Positions 43,873-52,456 of a stretch of DNA of 64,000 nt are shown in pieces (within the stretch, counting starts at the first letter, position 1; every line of letters begins with the position of its first letter). Source of the DNA: Faecalibacterium sp. I3-3-89 (GTDB lineage Bacteria > Bacillota > Clostridia > Oscillospirales > Ruminococcaceae); assembly GCF_023347275.1 (NCBI RefSeq), contig NZ_CP094468.1, positions 248,001-312,000 on the forward strand, in the 5' to 3' direction. Below the pieces are notes generated by a model. The model searched no databases. It was not told the DNA's origin and was given only the letters and a program-made list of their open reading frames with translations. A program made the translations under genes and the position numbers.

Positions 43873-44808
43873 GTGAAAAAATATACGCTCAAGCGTGTCC
43901 TCACCTCGCTGTTTACGCTGCTGGCCATCCTGCTGGTGCTGTTCATCCTGATGCAGCTGATGCCCGGCTCGCCGTTCAACGACGAAAAGCTGACAGCCGA
44001 TATGAGAGCCGCGCTCTACGCAAAATACGGCCTTGACCAGCCGATCTATGTCCAGTTCTTCCGCTATGTGGGCAATATGCTTCGGGGCTACTTCGGCGTA
44101 AGCTACAACATTTCGAAGAACACGCCCATCTCCCAGCTCATCCAGTCCCGTCTGCCCATCTCCATCCAGATCGGCGGCATGGCGGTCACGCTGGGCGCTC
44201 TGGTGGGCCTCGTACTGGGCATCATCGCCGCCCTCAAGAGGGACACCATCTTTGATACCATCGCCACCATCATCTCGGTCATCGGCGTGTCGGTGCCGTC
44301 CTACGTCTTCGCACTGGCCCTGAGCTACACCTTCGGCTTCCGGCTCCGCTGGTTCCCGATGCTGTTCTCAGCCAAGGACATCTTTGGTTCCAGCGTTCTG
44401 CCCAGCGTGTCGTTGTCCATGTTCACGATGGCCTCCATCGCCCGCTTTACCCGAAGCGAGATGATCGAGGTGCTGGACTCCGACTATATGCTGCTGGCCG
44501 AGAGCAAGGGCATCTCTGGCCCGGCGCTCATCTTCCGCCACGCCCTGCGCAACGCCCTCATCCCCATCATCACCGTGCTGGCGCCCCTCATCGTGGACCT
44601 GATGACCGGCTCGCTGGTGGTCGAGAAGATTTTTGCCATCCCCGGCGTGGGCAGCCTGTTGGTGACGGCCATCCAGTCCAACGATTACAACGTGGTCATT
44701 GGTCTGAGCTTCATCTACAGCGCCATGTACATTGGCATCATGCTGGTCGTTGACCTGCTGTACGGCATCATCGACCCGCGCATCCGTCTGGCAAAGGGGG
44801 ACGACTGA
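43873..44808 (+). CDS. oppB: Oligopeptide ABC transporter permease OppB
   Basis: The 311-residue inner-membrane subunit has six helices. It carries the N-terminal RVLTSLFTLLAILLVLFILM, the family TPISQLIQSRLPISIQIG loop and the EAA-type coupling motif ESKGISGPALIFRHALRNAL. GTG at 43873 is the chosen start: AAAGGGGG lies 11 bases before it and the product then begins VKKYTLKRVLTS, as expected. The reading frame is open further upstream but overlaps the oppA terminator. Confidence 0.92.
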   Translation: MKKYTLKRVLTSLFTLLAILLVLFILMQLMPGSPFNDEKLTADMRAALYAKYGLDQPIYVQFFRYVGNMLRGYFGVSYNISKNTPISQLIQSRLPISIQIGGMAVTLGALVGLVLGIIAALKRDTIFDTIATIISVIGVSVPSYVFALALSYTFGFRLRWFPMLFSAKDIFGSSVLPSVSLSMFTMASIARFTRSEMIEVLDSDYMLLAESKGISGPALIFRHALRNALIPIITVLAPLIVDLMTGSLVVEKIFAIPGVGSLLVTAIQSNDYNVVIGLSFIYSAMYIGIMLVVDLLYGIIDPRIRLAKGDD

Positions 44809-44809
44809 T

Positions 44810-45913
44810 ATGGCAGAAAAAGCGATCCGACTGGGCGGCGAAAGCACCGCAGCAGCCATCACGCAGGCCGTGCAGGAGCTATACCCGGAGCACAGCTTCA
44901 CCGCCGAAGAGTTTGCCCGGAAAGATAACGCCGCCGAGATTGCGGTGGATACCAACTTTGCGGCCCAGAGCTTCTGGAAAGATGTCCGCATCCGCTTCTT
45001 CCGCAAGAAGAGCGCTGTGCTGGGCCTGATCATGATCTTCGTCATCCTGCTGCTGGCCATCTTTGGCCCGGGCATGAATGACTACACCTACTCCGGCCAG
45101 GATCTGAGCCAGAAAAACTTTGCGCCCCGCGTGCCCGGCATCGAGCAGTTCGGCATTCTGGACGGCAGCGAGAAGATGAGCACCACCACCGGCACGAAGA
45201 TCGTCAACAACTATGTCGAAAAAGGCAAGGATGACGTCTACTACTGGTTCGGAAGCGACCTGTACGGCCGCGACATCTGGACCCGTACTTGGGAAGGTGC
45301 CCGCGTCTCCCTCATCATCGCCGTGGCCGCTGCGGTCATTGACATGGTCATCGGCATGAGCTACGGCCTTGTCTCGGGCTATTTCGGCGGCAAGGTGGAT
45401 ATGCTGATGCAGCGCTTCCTTGAGATCGCCAACGGCATCCCCCGTCTGGTCATCGTCACGCTGCTGCTTCTGGTGCTGCAGCCCGGCATGGTGACCATCA
45501 TCTTTGCCCTGATGCTCACCGAGTGGGTGGGCATGAGCCGGATCGCCCGCGCTGAGATGCTCAAGCTGAAGGATCAGGAGTTCGTTCTGGCCTCCCGCAC
45601 GCTGGGCGCAGGCAGCTTCTTCATCATCTTCAAGGAAGTGCTGCCCAACATCATCGGACCCATCATCACGCAGGTCATGTTCAGCATCCCGACGGCCATC
45701 TTTACCGAGGCCTTCCTTTCCTTTGTGGGTCTGGGCATCCCGGTGCCCCAGTGCTCGCTGGGTTCCCTCATCAGTGAGCTGTACAACAGCTTCACCACCC
45801 ACCCCTATCAGATCATCCCACCCATCGTGGTCATGAGCCTGCTGATGCTCAGCTTCAACCTGCTGGCCGACGGCCTGCGCGAGGCACTTGACCCCAAGAT
45901 GAAGAGTATGTAA
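44810..45913 (+). CDS. oppC: Oligopeptide ABC transporter permease OppC
   Basis: The 367-residue permease has an N-terminal cytoplasmic extension of about 60 residues, a first helix (SAVLGLIMIFVILLLAIFG), an enlarged extracellular loop of about 70 residues and a core with GSDLYGRDIWTRTWEGARVS and the coupling motif ASRTLGAGSFFIIFKEVLPN. Its start lies one base after the oppB stop codon. Confidence 0.93.
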   Translation: MAEKAIRLGGESTAAAITQAVQELYPEHSFTAEEFARKDNAAEIAVDTNFAAQSFWKDVRIRFFRKKSAVLGLIMIFVILLLAIFGPGMNDYTYSGQDLSQKNFAPRVPGIEQFGILDGSEKMSTTTGTKIVNNYVEKGKDDVYYWFGSDLYGRDIWTRTWEGARVSLIIAVAAAVIDMVIGMSYGLVSGYFGGKVDMLMQRFLEIANGIPRLVIVTLLLLVLQPGMVTIIFALMLTEWVGMSRIARAEMLKLKDQEFVLASRTLGAGSFFIIFKEVLPNIIGPIITQVMFSIPTAIFTEAFLSFVGLGIPVPQCSLGSLISELYNSFTTHPYQIIPPIVVMSLLMLSFNLLADGLREALDPKMKSM

Positions 45914-45926
45914 GGAGGCGCACAGC

Positions 45927-47024
45927 ATGCCTGATGCAAAAAGAGAACAGGTCTTGTCGGTGCGAGACCTTGATATTACCTTTAAGACCACCGCCGGCCC
46001 CGTCCATGCCATCCGGGGCGTGAACATCGACCTCTACAAGGGCGAGACGGTGGCGCTGGTGGGCGAGTCCGGCTCCGGCAAGTCCGTCACCATGAAGGCG
46101 GCTATGGGTATCCTCGCCCAGAACGCCAAGGTGAACAGCGGCAGCATCCAGTTCAGCTACCACCACGCCGACGGCAGCCCGGAGACGGTCGACCTGCTGC
46201 AGAAGGACAAGAAGTGGATCCGCCGCCACATCAACGGCAAGCGGATCGCCATGGTCTTTCAGGACCCCATGACCAGCCTTGACCCCACCATGACCATCGG
46301 CAAGCAGATCATGGAGGGGATGCTCTGGCACTTCAAGATGCCCAAGGCCGAGGCCTATAAGAAGGCCCTCAAGCTGCTGGAAGAGGTGGGCATCACCGAC
46401 GCTGAAAAGCGGATGAAGAGCTACCCCCACCAGCTGTCCGGCGGTATGCGGCAGCGCGTGGTCATCGCCATCGCGCTGTCCTGCGACCCCGACCTGCTCA
46501 TCTGCGACGAGCCGACCACCGCACTGGATGTGACCATTCAGGCGAAGATTTTGGAGCTTATCCGCAGCATCCAGAAGGAGCGCGGCATCTCGGTCATCTA
46601 CATCACCCACGACCTCGGCGTCGTGGCAAAGGTGGCCGACTATGTCGATGTCATGTATGCGGGCAAGATCGTCGAGACCGGCACCATTGATGAGATCTTC
46701 TACGACCCCCGCCACCCCTACACATGGGGCCTGCTGTCGGCCATGCCCGACCTTGACACGGCTGACGAGCGGCTCTACACCATCCCCGGCTCGCCGCCGA
46801 ACCTGCTGCACGAAAAGGCCGGCGACGCCTTTGCACCCCGCAACAAGTACGCGCTGAAGATCGACGACGAGATCGACCCGCCCATGTTCAAGATCAGCGA
46901 CACCCACTTTGCAGCGACTTGGCTGCTGGACCCCCGTGCCCCCAAGGTGGAGATGCCGCCGGAGCTGAAGGAACGTGTGGCCCGGATGCGCGCAGAAGCA
47001 AAAAAGATCGAGGAGGCGGAGTAA
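45927..47024 (+). CDS. oppD: Oligopeptide ABC transporter ATPase OppD
   Basis: The 365-residue ATPase has Walker A GESGSGKS, the ABC signature [15 protein letters not shown], Walker [13 protein letters not shown] and the C-terminal oligopeptide transporter extension. An insert around residues 70-95 ([18 protein letters not shown]) follows the first strand set. Its ATG follows AAGGAGGCGCACAGC, 13 bases after oppC. It pairs with OppF to power import. Confidence 0.95.
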   Translation: MPDAKREQVLSVRDLDITFKTTAGPVHAIRGVNIDLYKGETVALVGESGSGKSVTMKAAMGILAQNAKVNSGSIQFSYHHADGSPETVDLLQKDKKWIRRHINGKRIAMVFQDPMTSLDPTMTIGKQIMEGMLWHFKMPKAEAYKKALKLLEEVGITDAEKRMKSYPHQLSGGMRQRVVIAIALSCDPDLLICDEPTTALDVTIQAKILELIRSIQKERGISVIYITHDLGVVAKVADYVDVMYAGKIVETGTIDEIFYDPRHPYTWGLLSAMPDLDTADERLYTIPGSPPNLLHEKAGDAFAPRNKYALKIDDEIDPPMFKISDTHFAATWLLDPRAPKVEMPPELKERVARMRAEAKKIEEAE

Positions 47025-47957
47025 ATGGCAGCACAAAGCGCTACCCCTCTGCTGAAGGTCGAGGGGCTGAAGCAGTATTTCAAGGTGAACAAAAACTTCA
47101 CGGTCAAGGCCGTGGACGATGTCAGCTTTGAGATCTATCCCGGCGAGACCTATGGTTTGGTGGGCGAGTCCGGCTCGGGCAAATCCACCATCGGCCGGAG
47201 CATCATCCGGCTGTATGACCCCACCGCAGGCAGGATCACATTCGACGGGCAGGACATCAGCGGCCATCTGAGCCACGCCCAGAACAACACCCTGCGCACC
47301 CAGATGCAGATGATCTTCCAAGACCCGATGGCATCCCTGAACCCCCGCAAGAAGGTGGAGGACATCATCGGCGAGGGTCTGGACATCCACCATATGTACA
47401 AGACGCAGACCGAGCGCCGCGAAAAGGTGGAGAAGATTCTGGCGAAGGTGGGCCTTGCACCGGAACACGCCGAGCGCTACCCCCACCAGTTCTCCGGCGG
47501 CCAGCGTCAGCGCGTCGGCATTGCCCGCGCCCTCATCATGAACCCGAAGCTCATCATCGCCGACGAGTGCATCTCGGCGCTGGACGTGTCGATTCAGGCG
47601 CAGGTCGTCAACCTGATGAAGGACATCCAGCAGGAGACGGGCACGGCCTATCTGTTCATCGCCCACGACCTGTCGATGGTCAAGTACATCTCCGACCGCA
47701 TCGGCGTGCTCCATCTGGGCCACCTGCTGGAAACGGGCACAACGGAGGAGATCTTTGCAAATCCCATCCACCCCTATACCCGCAGCCTGTTGTCGGCCAT
47801 CCCGCTGCCGAACCCGGTGGTGGAGAAGCGCCGGGTGGCCGAGACCTACGACTACGCCACCTCCGGCATCGACTATTCCAAGGGCACCAGCCACCATGTG
47901 GAGGGCAGCCATTACGTCAAGTGTACGGATGAAGAATTTTCCAAATGGTGCAAATAA
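47025..47957 (+). CDS. oppF: Oligopeptide ABC transporter ATPase OppF
   Basis: The 310-residue ATPase has Walker [10 protein letters not shown] and the signature FSGGQRQRVGIARAL. Walker B reads LIIADECISALD, where the usual DEPVSALD proline is replaced by cysteine; the catalytic Glu is kept. The coding region begins directly after the oppD stop codon. It is the last gene of the operon and is followed by a strong terminator. Confidence 0.95.
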   Translation: MAAQSATPLLKVEGLKQYFKVNKNFTVKAVDDVSFEIYPGETYGLVGESGSGKSTIGRSIIRLYDPTAGRITFDGQDISGHLSHAQNNTLRTQMQMIFQDPMASLNPRKKVEDIIGEGLDIHHMYKTQTERREKVEKILAKVGLAPEHAERYPHQFSGGQRQRVGIARALIMNPKLIIADECISALDVSIQAQVVNLMKDIQQETGTAYLFIAHDLSMVKYISDRIGVLHLGHLLETGTTEEIFANPIHPYTRSLLSAIPLPNPVVEKRRVAETYDYATSGIDYSKGTSHHVEGSHYVKCTDEEFSKWCK

Positions 47958-47965
47958 GACCGTTC

Positions 47966-47990
47966 AGCTCCCCTCCGGGGGAGCTTTTTT
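47966..47990 (+). terminator. Terminator of the opp operon
   Basis: The stem AGCTCCCC/GGGGAGCT is followed by six T. Confidence 0.9.
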
Positions 47991-48158
47991 GCGCTCCGGC
48001 TACCTTATATATAATAGCGCTGCAAAATGTTTCGTGGTGGGACGTTGTATTCCGGGGGTAAATCTGGTATCATATAAAAACACGGCCCGGAAAGTGCGGG
48101 CCGATGAATATGCGTTATAGGATACGGCGCACGCTGCGCCCGATTTTGGAGGAGTACT

Positions 48159-49115
48159 ATGATAATCCCCAGCATTCTGTTCGTTCTGGGTCTGCTCTGC
48201 CTCATCAAGGGCGGCGACTGGTTCGTGGACGGCGCATCGGCGCTGGCCCGCCGGTTCCACCTGCCGGAGCTGCTCATCGGCGCAACAGTGGTGTCCATCG
48301 GCACCACCCTGCCTGAGGTGATGGTGTCCACCATCTCAGCCGTGTCCGGCCATGGCGAGATCGCCTACGGCAACGCCATCGGCTCGGTCATCTGCAATGC
48401 GGCCCTCATCGCGGCCATCACGGTGGCCGTGCGGCCCGCCAAGGTGGACCCCAAGACCCTGCGGGTGCCGGTGGCCTTTTTCTTCGCGGCGGCGGCCGTC
48501 TACTGCTTCGCCGCTTACGGGATGGGCCGCTTCACCCGGCCTCTGGGGCTGCTGATGCTGGCAATGTTCGCGGCCTATATGGTGGCGAATGTCTGGCAGA
48601 TGAAAAGTGCCCCGGCAGAGCCGGAGCACGAAGAAGAGCTGATGAGCCTTGGGAGGATCGTTCTGCGGCTGGTGGTGGGCGCGACCCTCATCGCGCTGGG
48701 TGCGAACCTGCTGGTGGACAACGGCACCATCATTGCACAGGCGCTGGGCGTGCCCGAATCGGTCATTGCACTCACCTTCGTGGCGCTGGGCACTTCGCTG
48801 CCCGAGCTGGTCACGGCCATCACCTCGCTGATGAAGGGCCACAGCGACCTCTCGCTGGGCAACGTCGTGGGCGCGAACGTCTTCAACCTCGTGCTGGTCA
48901 GCGGCGTGTCGGTGGCGCTGGCACCGTTTGATATTCCGCAGAGCGCGACTCTGTTCGGCATCAACTCGAGCCTCGTGCTCGAACTGCCCGTGATGCTGCT
49001 GGTGATGATCCTGCTGACCATCCCGGCGCTGGTGCGCGGCAGACTCTCCCGCGTGCAGGGCGTGGCGCTGCTCTGCATCTATGCCGCGTTCTGCGCGGTG
49101 CAGTTCACGCTGTGA
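48159..49115 (+). CDS. Calcium/sodium antiporter (CaCA family, YrbG-like)
   Basis: The 318-residue membrane protein has two inverted halves, each with an alpha-repeat: ATVVSIGTTLPEVMVSTISA (about residues 45-65) with GNAIGSVICNAALI, and FVALGTSLPELVTAITS with GNVVGANVFNLVLV. This is the typical YrbG-like K+-independent Na+/Ca2+ exchanger pattern. The ATG at 48159 follows TTGGAGGAGTACT. It stands alone. Confidence 0.92.
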   Translation: MIIPSILFVLGLLCLIKGGDWFVDGASALARRFHLPELLIGATVVSIGTTLPEVMVSTISAVSGHGEIAYGNAIGSVICNAALIAAITVAVRPAKVDPKTLRVPVAFFFAAAAVYCFAAYGMGRFTRPLGLLMLAMFAAYMVANVWQMKSAPAEPEHEEELMSLGRIVLRLVVGATLIALGANLLVDNGTIIAQALGVPESVIALTFVALGTSLPELVTAITSLMKGHSDLSLGNVVGANVFNLVLVSGVSVALAPFDIPQSATLFGINSSLVLELPVMLLVMILLTIPALVRGRLSRVQGVALLCIYAAFCAVQFTL

Positions 49116-49118
49116 GGC

Positions 49119-49258
49119 TTGACAATCTGCGTGCTGACGTCTATAATAAAGATAAAGAAAGACGCTGCCCATACAGTGGTCAGCTTCCCCCTTCAGCAAC
49201 ACATTTTACGAGAAAATATGACCGCCAGAGTGTAGGAGCTATGGGCGGTCATTTTTCT
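49119..49258 (+). ncRNA. Locus A: putative antitoxin RNA with its promoter
   Basis: TTGACA (49119-49124) and TATAAT (49142-49147) at 17 spacing give an RNA from about 49154 to the terminator ATGACCGCC...GGCGGTCAT (49218-49252) followed by TTTTTC. The hairpin faces the 3' end of the toxin gene and works in both directions. The RNA carries TCCCCCTTCA (49186-49195), complementary with one mismatch to the toxin Shine-Dalgarno region. Confidence 0.7.
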
Positions 49259-49265
49259 TGCCATT

Positions 49266-49403
49266 TTATTTTTTTGAATCGTGTTTTGCCCGAGGCTTGT
49301 TCCGAAAGACGTCCCTCGAAATCATCCATGTCACATTGATGACACCGATGACGACTGTAGCCAAAAGGTTCAGTGCGGAAAAAACAATATTCAGAATATC
49401 CAT
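49266..49403 (-). CDS. Locus A: 45-residue membrane peptide, putative type I toxin
   Basis: The peptide MDILNIVFSALNLLATVVIG then VINVTWMISRDVFRNKPRAK has one transmembrane helix and a basic tail ending HDSKK. The ATG follows AAGGAGGAGTCCATT. It shares tail sequence and size with the peptide of locus B. Its promoter is at 49555-49583 and its 150-base leader is homologous to the 5' part of the facing RNA. The toxin role is inferred from layout. Confidence 0.7.
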   Translation of the reverse strand: MDILNIVFSALNLLATVVIGVINVTWMISRDVFRNKPRAKHDSKK

Positions 49404-49554
49404 AATGGACTCCTCCTTCAAGTAGCGGATGTGTAACATTCGAACCATCAGGAGGATGACAAAAAATTGAACTTCCTCCTGACGCGGCACAATGTGATAC
49501 GAAGGAGGGAAGCATGACCGCTGCACTTGCAGAACAGCGCCTTTCTTACCGATA

Positions 49555-49583
49555 AGGATACCATAAAATTGGACAGAAAGCAA
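49555..49583 (-). promoter_or_regulatory. Locus A: toxin promoter
   Basis: On the minus strand TTGCTT (49583-49578) and TATCCT (49560-49555) are 17 bases apart, the same pattern as in loci B, C and D. Confidence 0.65.
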
Positions 49584-49595
49584 TCTCTTTCCCTA

Positions 49596-49699
49596 TTGAC
49601 AAACGGAGATGACATTTTATAACAACCGGAGAAAATGCCCACTTGAGCAAGTAAAAGATGAAGCCAGCCGCAGGACGGAAAACTGCGGCTGGCTTTTTG
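49596..49699 (+). ncRNA. Candidate small RNA next to locus A
   Basis: TTGACA (49596-49601) and TATAAC (49618-49623) lead to a 70-base RNA with a small ACTTGAGCAAGT hairpin, the stretch GTAAAAGATGAAG and a terminator (arms 49661-49673 and 49683-49695, TTTTT). The RNA at 53362-53471 has the same order of parts. Confidence 0.5.
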
Positions 49700-49705
49700 T
49701 TTCTA

Positions 49706-50296
49706 TCAGGCGGTAAAGACGGCGATCACGAAGGGTTGTCCGCCGATGGTGCCGACGGCAAAACTGACCCGGTCGTAGACTGCTTTGGAGGAATCATCGG
49801 GGATGGTGAGAAACTTTTGGCGATTGATAAGATTTTTGGCGACAGAGGAAAAGTCGGCATTTTCCCGAAGCACTCCACCATCCAATAAATCAGGACGAAG
49901 TTCGGAATAACTGATCCGACATGGTCCGATGGATAAGAAGGGAGGCATGACTGCTAAATTCTCGGCACAGTTCACAAGACCCGTGTTTTTGTTCTCTGCA
50001 AGAAGTGTAGATACCTGAGAAGCATCGCCGTTACAGGCGTCTTGAAGATATAAGAAAACAGCCTCGGCGGCAGAGTCATTGCCATAGACAAAGTGGCTGG
50101 AATCGCTGTTGTCAAAGTGGGTGTAATAATGTTTATTCAGGGCGGCGAGAAGCTGAGTTTTGCCCTGCGTGCTGTCTTTTGCGGAAATGTCCGGCAGGAC
50201 AAACACCCCGCCGCCGACCTGACAGCCGCAAAGCAGGAGTGTAAGGCCCAGAATGAGCGTAAGGATGGCAGTGCGGCGGTTTGTGCATCGTGTCAT
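49706..50296 (-). CDS. Predicted lipoprotein of unknown function
   Basis: The 196-residue protein begins MTRCTNRRTAILTLILGLTL and the hydrophobic stretch ends in LLCGC, a lipobox. The mature part has no family I know. The ATG at 50296 follows GGGAGGGTTCTGCC. The leader, from a promoter at 50492-50520, is crossed by a palindromic repeat (50329-50425). It lies between two toxin-like loci. Confidence 0.65.
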   Translation of the reverse strand: MTRCTNRRTAILTLILGLTLLLCGCQVGGGVFVLPDISAKDSTQGKTQLLAALNKHYYTHFDNSDSSHFVYGNDSAAEAVFLYLQDACNGDASQVSTLLAENKNTGLVNCAENLAVMPPFLSIGPCRISYSELRPDLLDGGVLRENADFSSVAKNLINRQKFLTIPDDSSKAVYDRVSFAVGTIGGQPFVIAVFTA

Positions 50297-50328
50297 GGCA
50301 GAACCCTCCCGTCTGCGCAGTCCGCCTG

Positions 50329-50425
50329 TTTATCGCAAGGCAAGAAATTAGTGCGACATTTAAACAGCATATTTGCGATATGCAATTCAACGCTGTTGCT
50401 GTTGCATTAAAAAGTTGAATTGCTA
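50329..50425. repeat. Palindromic intergenic repeat, type 1
   Basis: It starts TTTATCGCAAGGCAAGAAAT, contains CATATTTGCGATATG and ends in a hairpin GCAATTCAAC (50382-50391)/GTTGAATTGC (50414-50423). A near-identical copy, split by an insertion, is at 56251-56438. Confidence 0.7.
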
Positions 50426-50491
50426 TGATTCGAAAACCGTTGAAACAGACGATAAGCAACGCTTTCAAACACTTGCGGTCTCTACAACACA

Positions 50492-50520
50492 ATGATAAGA
50501 CGATGACAGGAAGATGTCAA
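50492..50520 (-). promoter_or_regulatory. Promoter of the lipoprotein gene 49706-50296
   Basis: On the minus strand TTGACA (50520-50515) and TATCAT (50497-50492) are 17 bases apart. Confidence 0.55.
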
Positions 50521-50639
50521 TATTCTGACGTAAAATCGAAAAAAGTCTGGATGGATGCCCAATTCGAAATGCCGAGAACCGGCAGATTGAACAATTCCGG
50601 GAGAAAGAAAGAACAGCTCCACCCGGGAAGGTGGAGCTG

Positions 50640-50668
50640 TTGCAATCCGTCGATTTTTATGGTATCCT
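50640..50668 (+). promoter_or_regulatory. Locus B: toxin promoter
   Basis: TTGCAA (50640-50645) and TATCCT (50663-50668) with a 17-base spacer ending TTTTTATGG. A GC-rich hairpin (50611-50641) touches the -35. Confidence 0.65.
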
Positions 50669-50824
50669 TATTTGCAGGAAAGGCGCTGTTCTGCAAGTGC
50701 AGCGGTCATGCTTCCCTTCTTGGGGTCACCGATGTGTCGTACCCTTAGAGGAAGTTCAATTTTTTGTCGCCCTCCGAGGGTACGAGTGTTTTTATACATG
50801 AGTTACTCAAGGAGGTATTCCGTT

Positions 50825-50962
50825 ATGGAAATTTGGAATAATGTTCTCGCCCTGCTCACCCTTTTGGTCACTGTCATCATTGGCACGGCCAAGATCACTT
50901 GGACGCTCGCCCAAGCGATTTTTCGTGACTCGCACCGCGCAAAACACGATTCGAAAAAATAA
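50825..50962 (+). CDS. Locus B: 45-residue membrane peptide, putative type I toxin
   Basis: The peptide MEIWNNVLALLTLLVTVIIG then TAKITWTLAQAIFRDSHRAK and HDSKK is one helix with a basic tail, clearly related to locus A. The ATG follows ACTCAAGGAGGTATTCCGTT. The stretch ACTCAAGGAGG (50805-50815) is repeated exactly at 51025-51035 inside the convergent RNA, so that RNA is antisense to the ribosome binding site. Confidence 0.72.
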   Translation: MEIWNNVLALLTLLVTVIIGTAKITWTLAQAIFRDSHRAKHDSKK

Positions 50963-50969
50963 TGACAAG

Positions 50970-51104
50970 AAAAATGACCGCCCGTAGCATCCCAAACTTC
51001 GGCGGTCATGTTTTCTAACGTGACACTCAAGGAGGGAGGCTGACCACTGTGCGGACAGCGCCTTTCCTTATCTCTATTATAGACGTCAGCACGCGGATTG
51101 TCAA
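50970..51104 (-). ncRNA. Locus B: putative antitoxin RNA with its promoter
   Basis: On the minus strand TTGACA (51104-51099) and TATAAT (51081-51076) at 17 spacing start an RNA near 51070. It includes CCTCCTTGAGT, exactly complementary to the toxin Shine-Dalgarno region. It ends in the shared bidirectional hairpin ATGACCGCC/GGCGGTCAT (50974-51009). Confidence 0.72.
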
Positions 51105-51129
51105 GCGCACACTGCCCTTTTTGTTAGGG

Positions 51130-51205
51130 CATACCGCAGAGCTTTTCCGGCAGGCCAAAAGCCTCTCCCTTTGGGAGAGGTGTCACCAGAGGTGACGGAG
51201 AGGGC
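51130..51205. repeat. Half of a MITE-like palindromic element
   Basis: In inverse orientation it matches the first part of the element at 16326-16492: GCCCTCTCCGTCA end, a variable small hairpin, then ACCTCTCCCAAAGGGAGAGGC. The other end is missing. Confidence 0.6.
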
Positions 51206-51392
51206 AGGCCCGTCACAGCCGAGCCGCCGGCGTGCCGGACTGCACGGAGCGGGTTATCACATCTTCGCCACAAATCTATCACAAACACCCGGGCTTTGCG
51301 CCCCAAACTCCGGCACAAATGCACGGCAAACCAACACTTTGCCATTTTTTTAAGGGCTTGATTAGGCAAAACGCCGAAACAAATACCGTATC

Positions 51393-51421
51393 TTGACAAT
51401 CTTGTGAAAATGAACTATACT
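51393..51421 (+). promoter_or_regulatory. Promoter of the lipoprotein gene 51501-51980
   Basis: TTGACA (51393-51398) and TATACT (51416-51421) are spaced by exactly 17. The rest of the 51206-51392 stretch shows nothing. Confidence 0.75.
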
Positions 51422-51500
51422 AAACCTATCGAGACAAGCCACGCAATAATTGTAGTGGTTTGCCGAAATAAAAATCATTTTTTATTGGAGGAATACCACT

Positions 51501-51980
51501 ATGAAAATGTTCAAGAAACTCATGGCTGTTGCTCTGACTGCTGTTATGGCTGTCTCCATGCTGACCGGTTGCGCCATGAACGACGCTGCTAAGCAGAACG
51601 CTCTGATCAATGCTCTGAACTCTGACAGCGTTAAGAGCGATTACACCTACAGCTCTGCTGATTATGAGGGTGCAGCTAAGCACGCTTGGAAGAATGAGCT
51701 GGGCGAAGGCAAGACTGTTGTCCCGGGTAAGGTCACTAAGGTCGAGTACAAAGAAAAGAACTACGTCTGCTACGTTGTTGAGACTCCGGACAGCCCTAAG
51801 AAGGCTGTGAACTGGGCTGCTGATGCCAAGCTCATCGATCGGGTCATGAGCGTTTCTGCTGAGAAGACCGGCGATAAGAAGGACAAGATCAAGATTGATG
51901 TTACCTTTGAGAGCTACAAGGCTCAGGGCGCTGAGAAGTCCACTCACTACGCTATCGTTATTGCTAAGGCTACTGTCTAA
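51501..51980 (+). CDS. Predicted lipoprotein of unknown function, T-ending codon bias
   Basis: The 159-residue protein starts MKMFKKLMAVALTAVMAVSM with the lipobox LTGC, a Sec-type lipoprotein signal. The mature part is Lys/Asp/Ala-rich, about 135 residues, and not recognised. Codons prefer GCT, GTT, AAG and ACT, in contrast to the GC-ending codons of the rest of the window, which may mark high expression or foreign origin. The ATG follows TTGGAGGAATACCACT. A strong promoter precedes it. Confidence 0.75.
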   Translation: MKMFKKLMAVALTAVMAVSMLTGCAMNDAAKQNALINALNSDSVKSDYTYSSADYEGAAKHAWKNELGEGKTVVPGKVTKVEYKEKNYVCYVVETPDSPKKAVNWAADAKLIDRVMSVSAEKTGDKKDKIKIDVTFESYKAQGAEKSTHYAIVIAKATV

Positions 51981-52078
51981 TCAGCGCATCCAACTAAGCT
52001 ATTACAGGCACACGGCCTGTAATTGATAACCATTATGCCTGTGTCTCAAGTGCGTAATGATTATCTCACATAGTCTGA

Positions 52079-52119
52079 GGGCGAGGCTCCGCAAGGGGTC
52101 TCGCCCTTGGGCTTTTTAT
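52079..52119 (+). terminator. Terminator of the lipoprotein gene 51501-51980
   Basis: The stem GGGCGAG(G)CTCC/GGGGTCTCGCCC is followed by TTGGGCTTTTTA. Confidence 0.7.
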
Positions 52120-52134
52120 GGGGCAGAAGGGCTA

Positions 52135-52405
52135 TTGACAAACGAAGGGCATCTGGCTATAATAAAACTGAATAATAGGATGCATTGGACGGGTTTCGGG
52201 CTTGATGGAAAATACTGGAAACTTCAAAAATGCGAAAATGTGCATTTTTGAAGCACCAAAAAGCACCGAAAATGCATTGAAATGGCCACAAAATGACGCT
52301 GAAACGCGATATACGAGATAAAGCATAAAAGCGTCGGAATACAACAGAATGCGACAGAAAGCGTCGGGTGAGCCGTCTGTGTCAGGAAAGATACAGACGG
52401 CTTTG
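52135..52405 (+). ncRNA. Candidate 240-base non-coding RNA with own promoter and terminator
   Basis: TTGACA (52135-52140) and TATAAT (52158-52163) at 17 spacing start an RNA near 52170. It has a strong hairpin CTTCAAAAATGC/GCATTTTTGAAG (52220-52251) and ends with AGCCGTCTGT/ACAGACGGCT (52371-52402) followed by TTTG. Only a 23-codon frame without a ribosome binding site is present. Confidence 0.55.
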
Positions 52406-52456
52406 TGATCGGCAGAAGAAATTTTTCGGGATGCCGCATAAGAGAGCGGAGCGCGC

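Noticed and set aside
50382..50423. attC-like recombination site (ATTCAAC ... GTTGAAT fits the RYYYAAC/GTTRRRY consensus)
   Set aside because: The related type 2 hairpin does not fit the consensus, there is no integron integrase or cassette array, and a mobile palindromic repeat explains both types.
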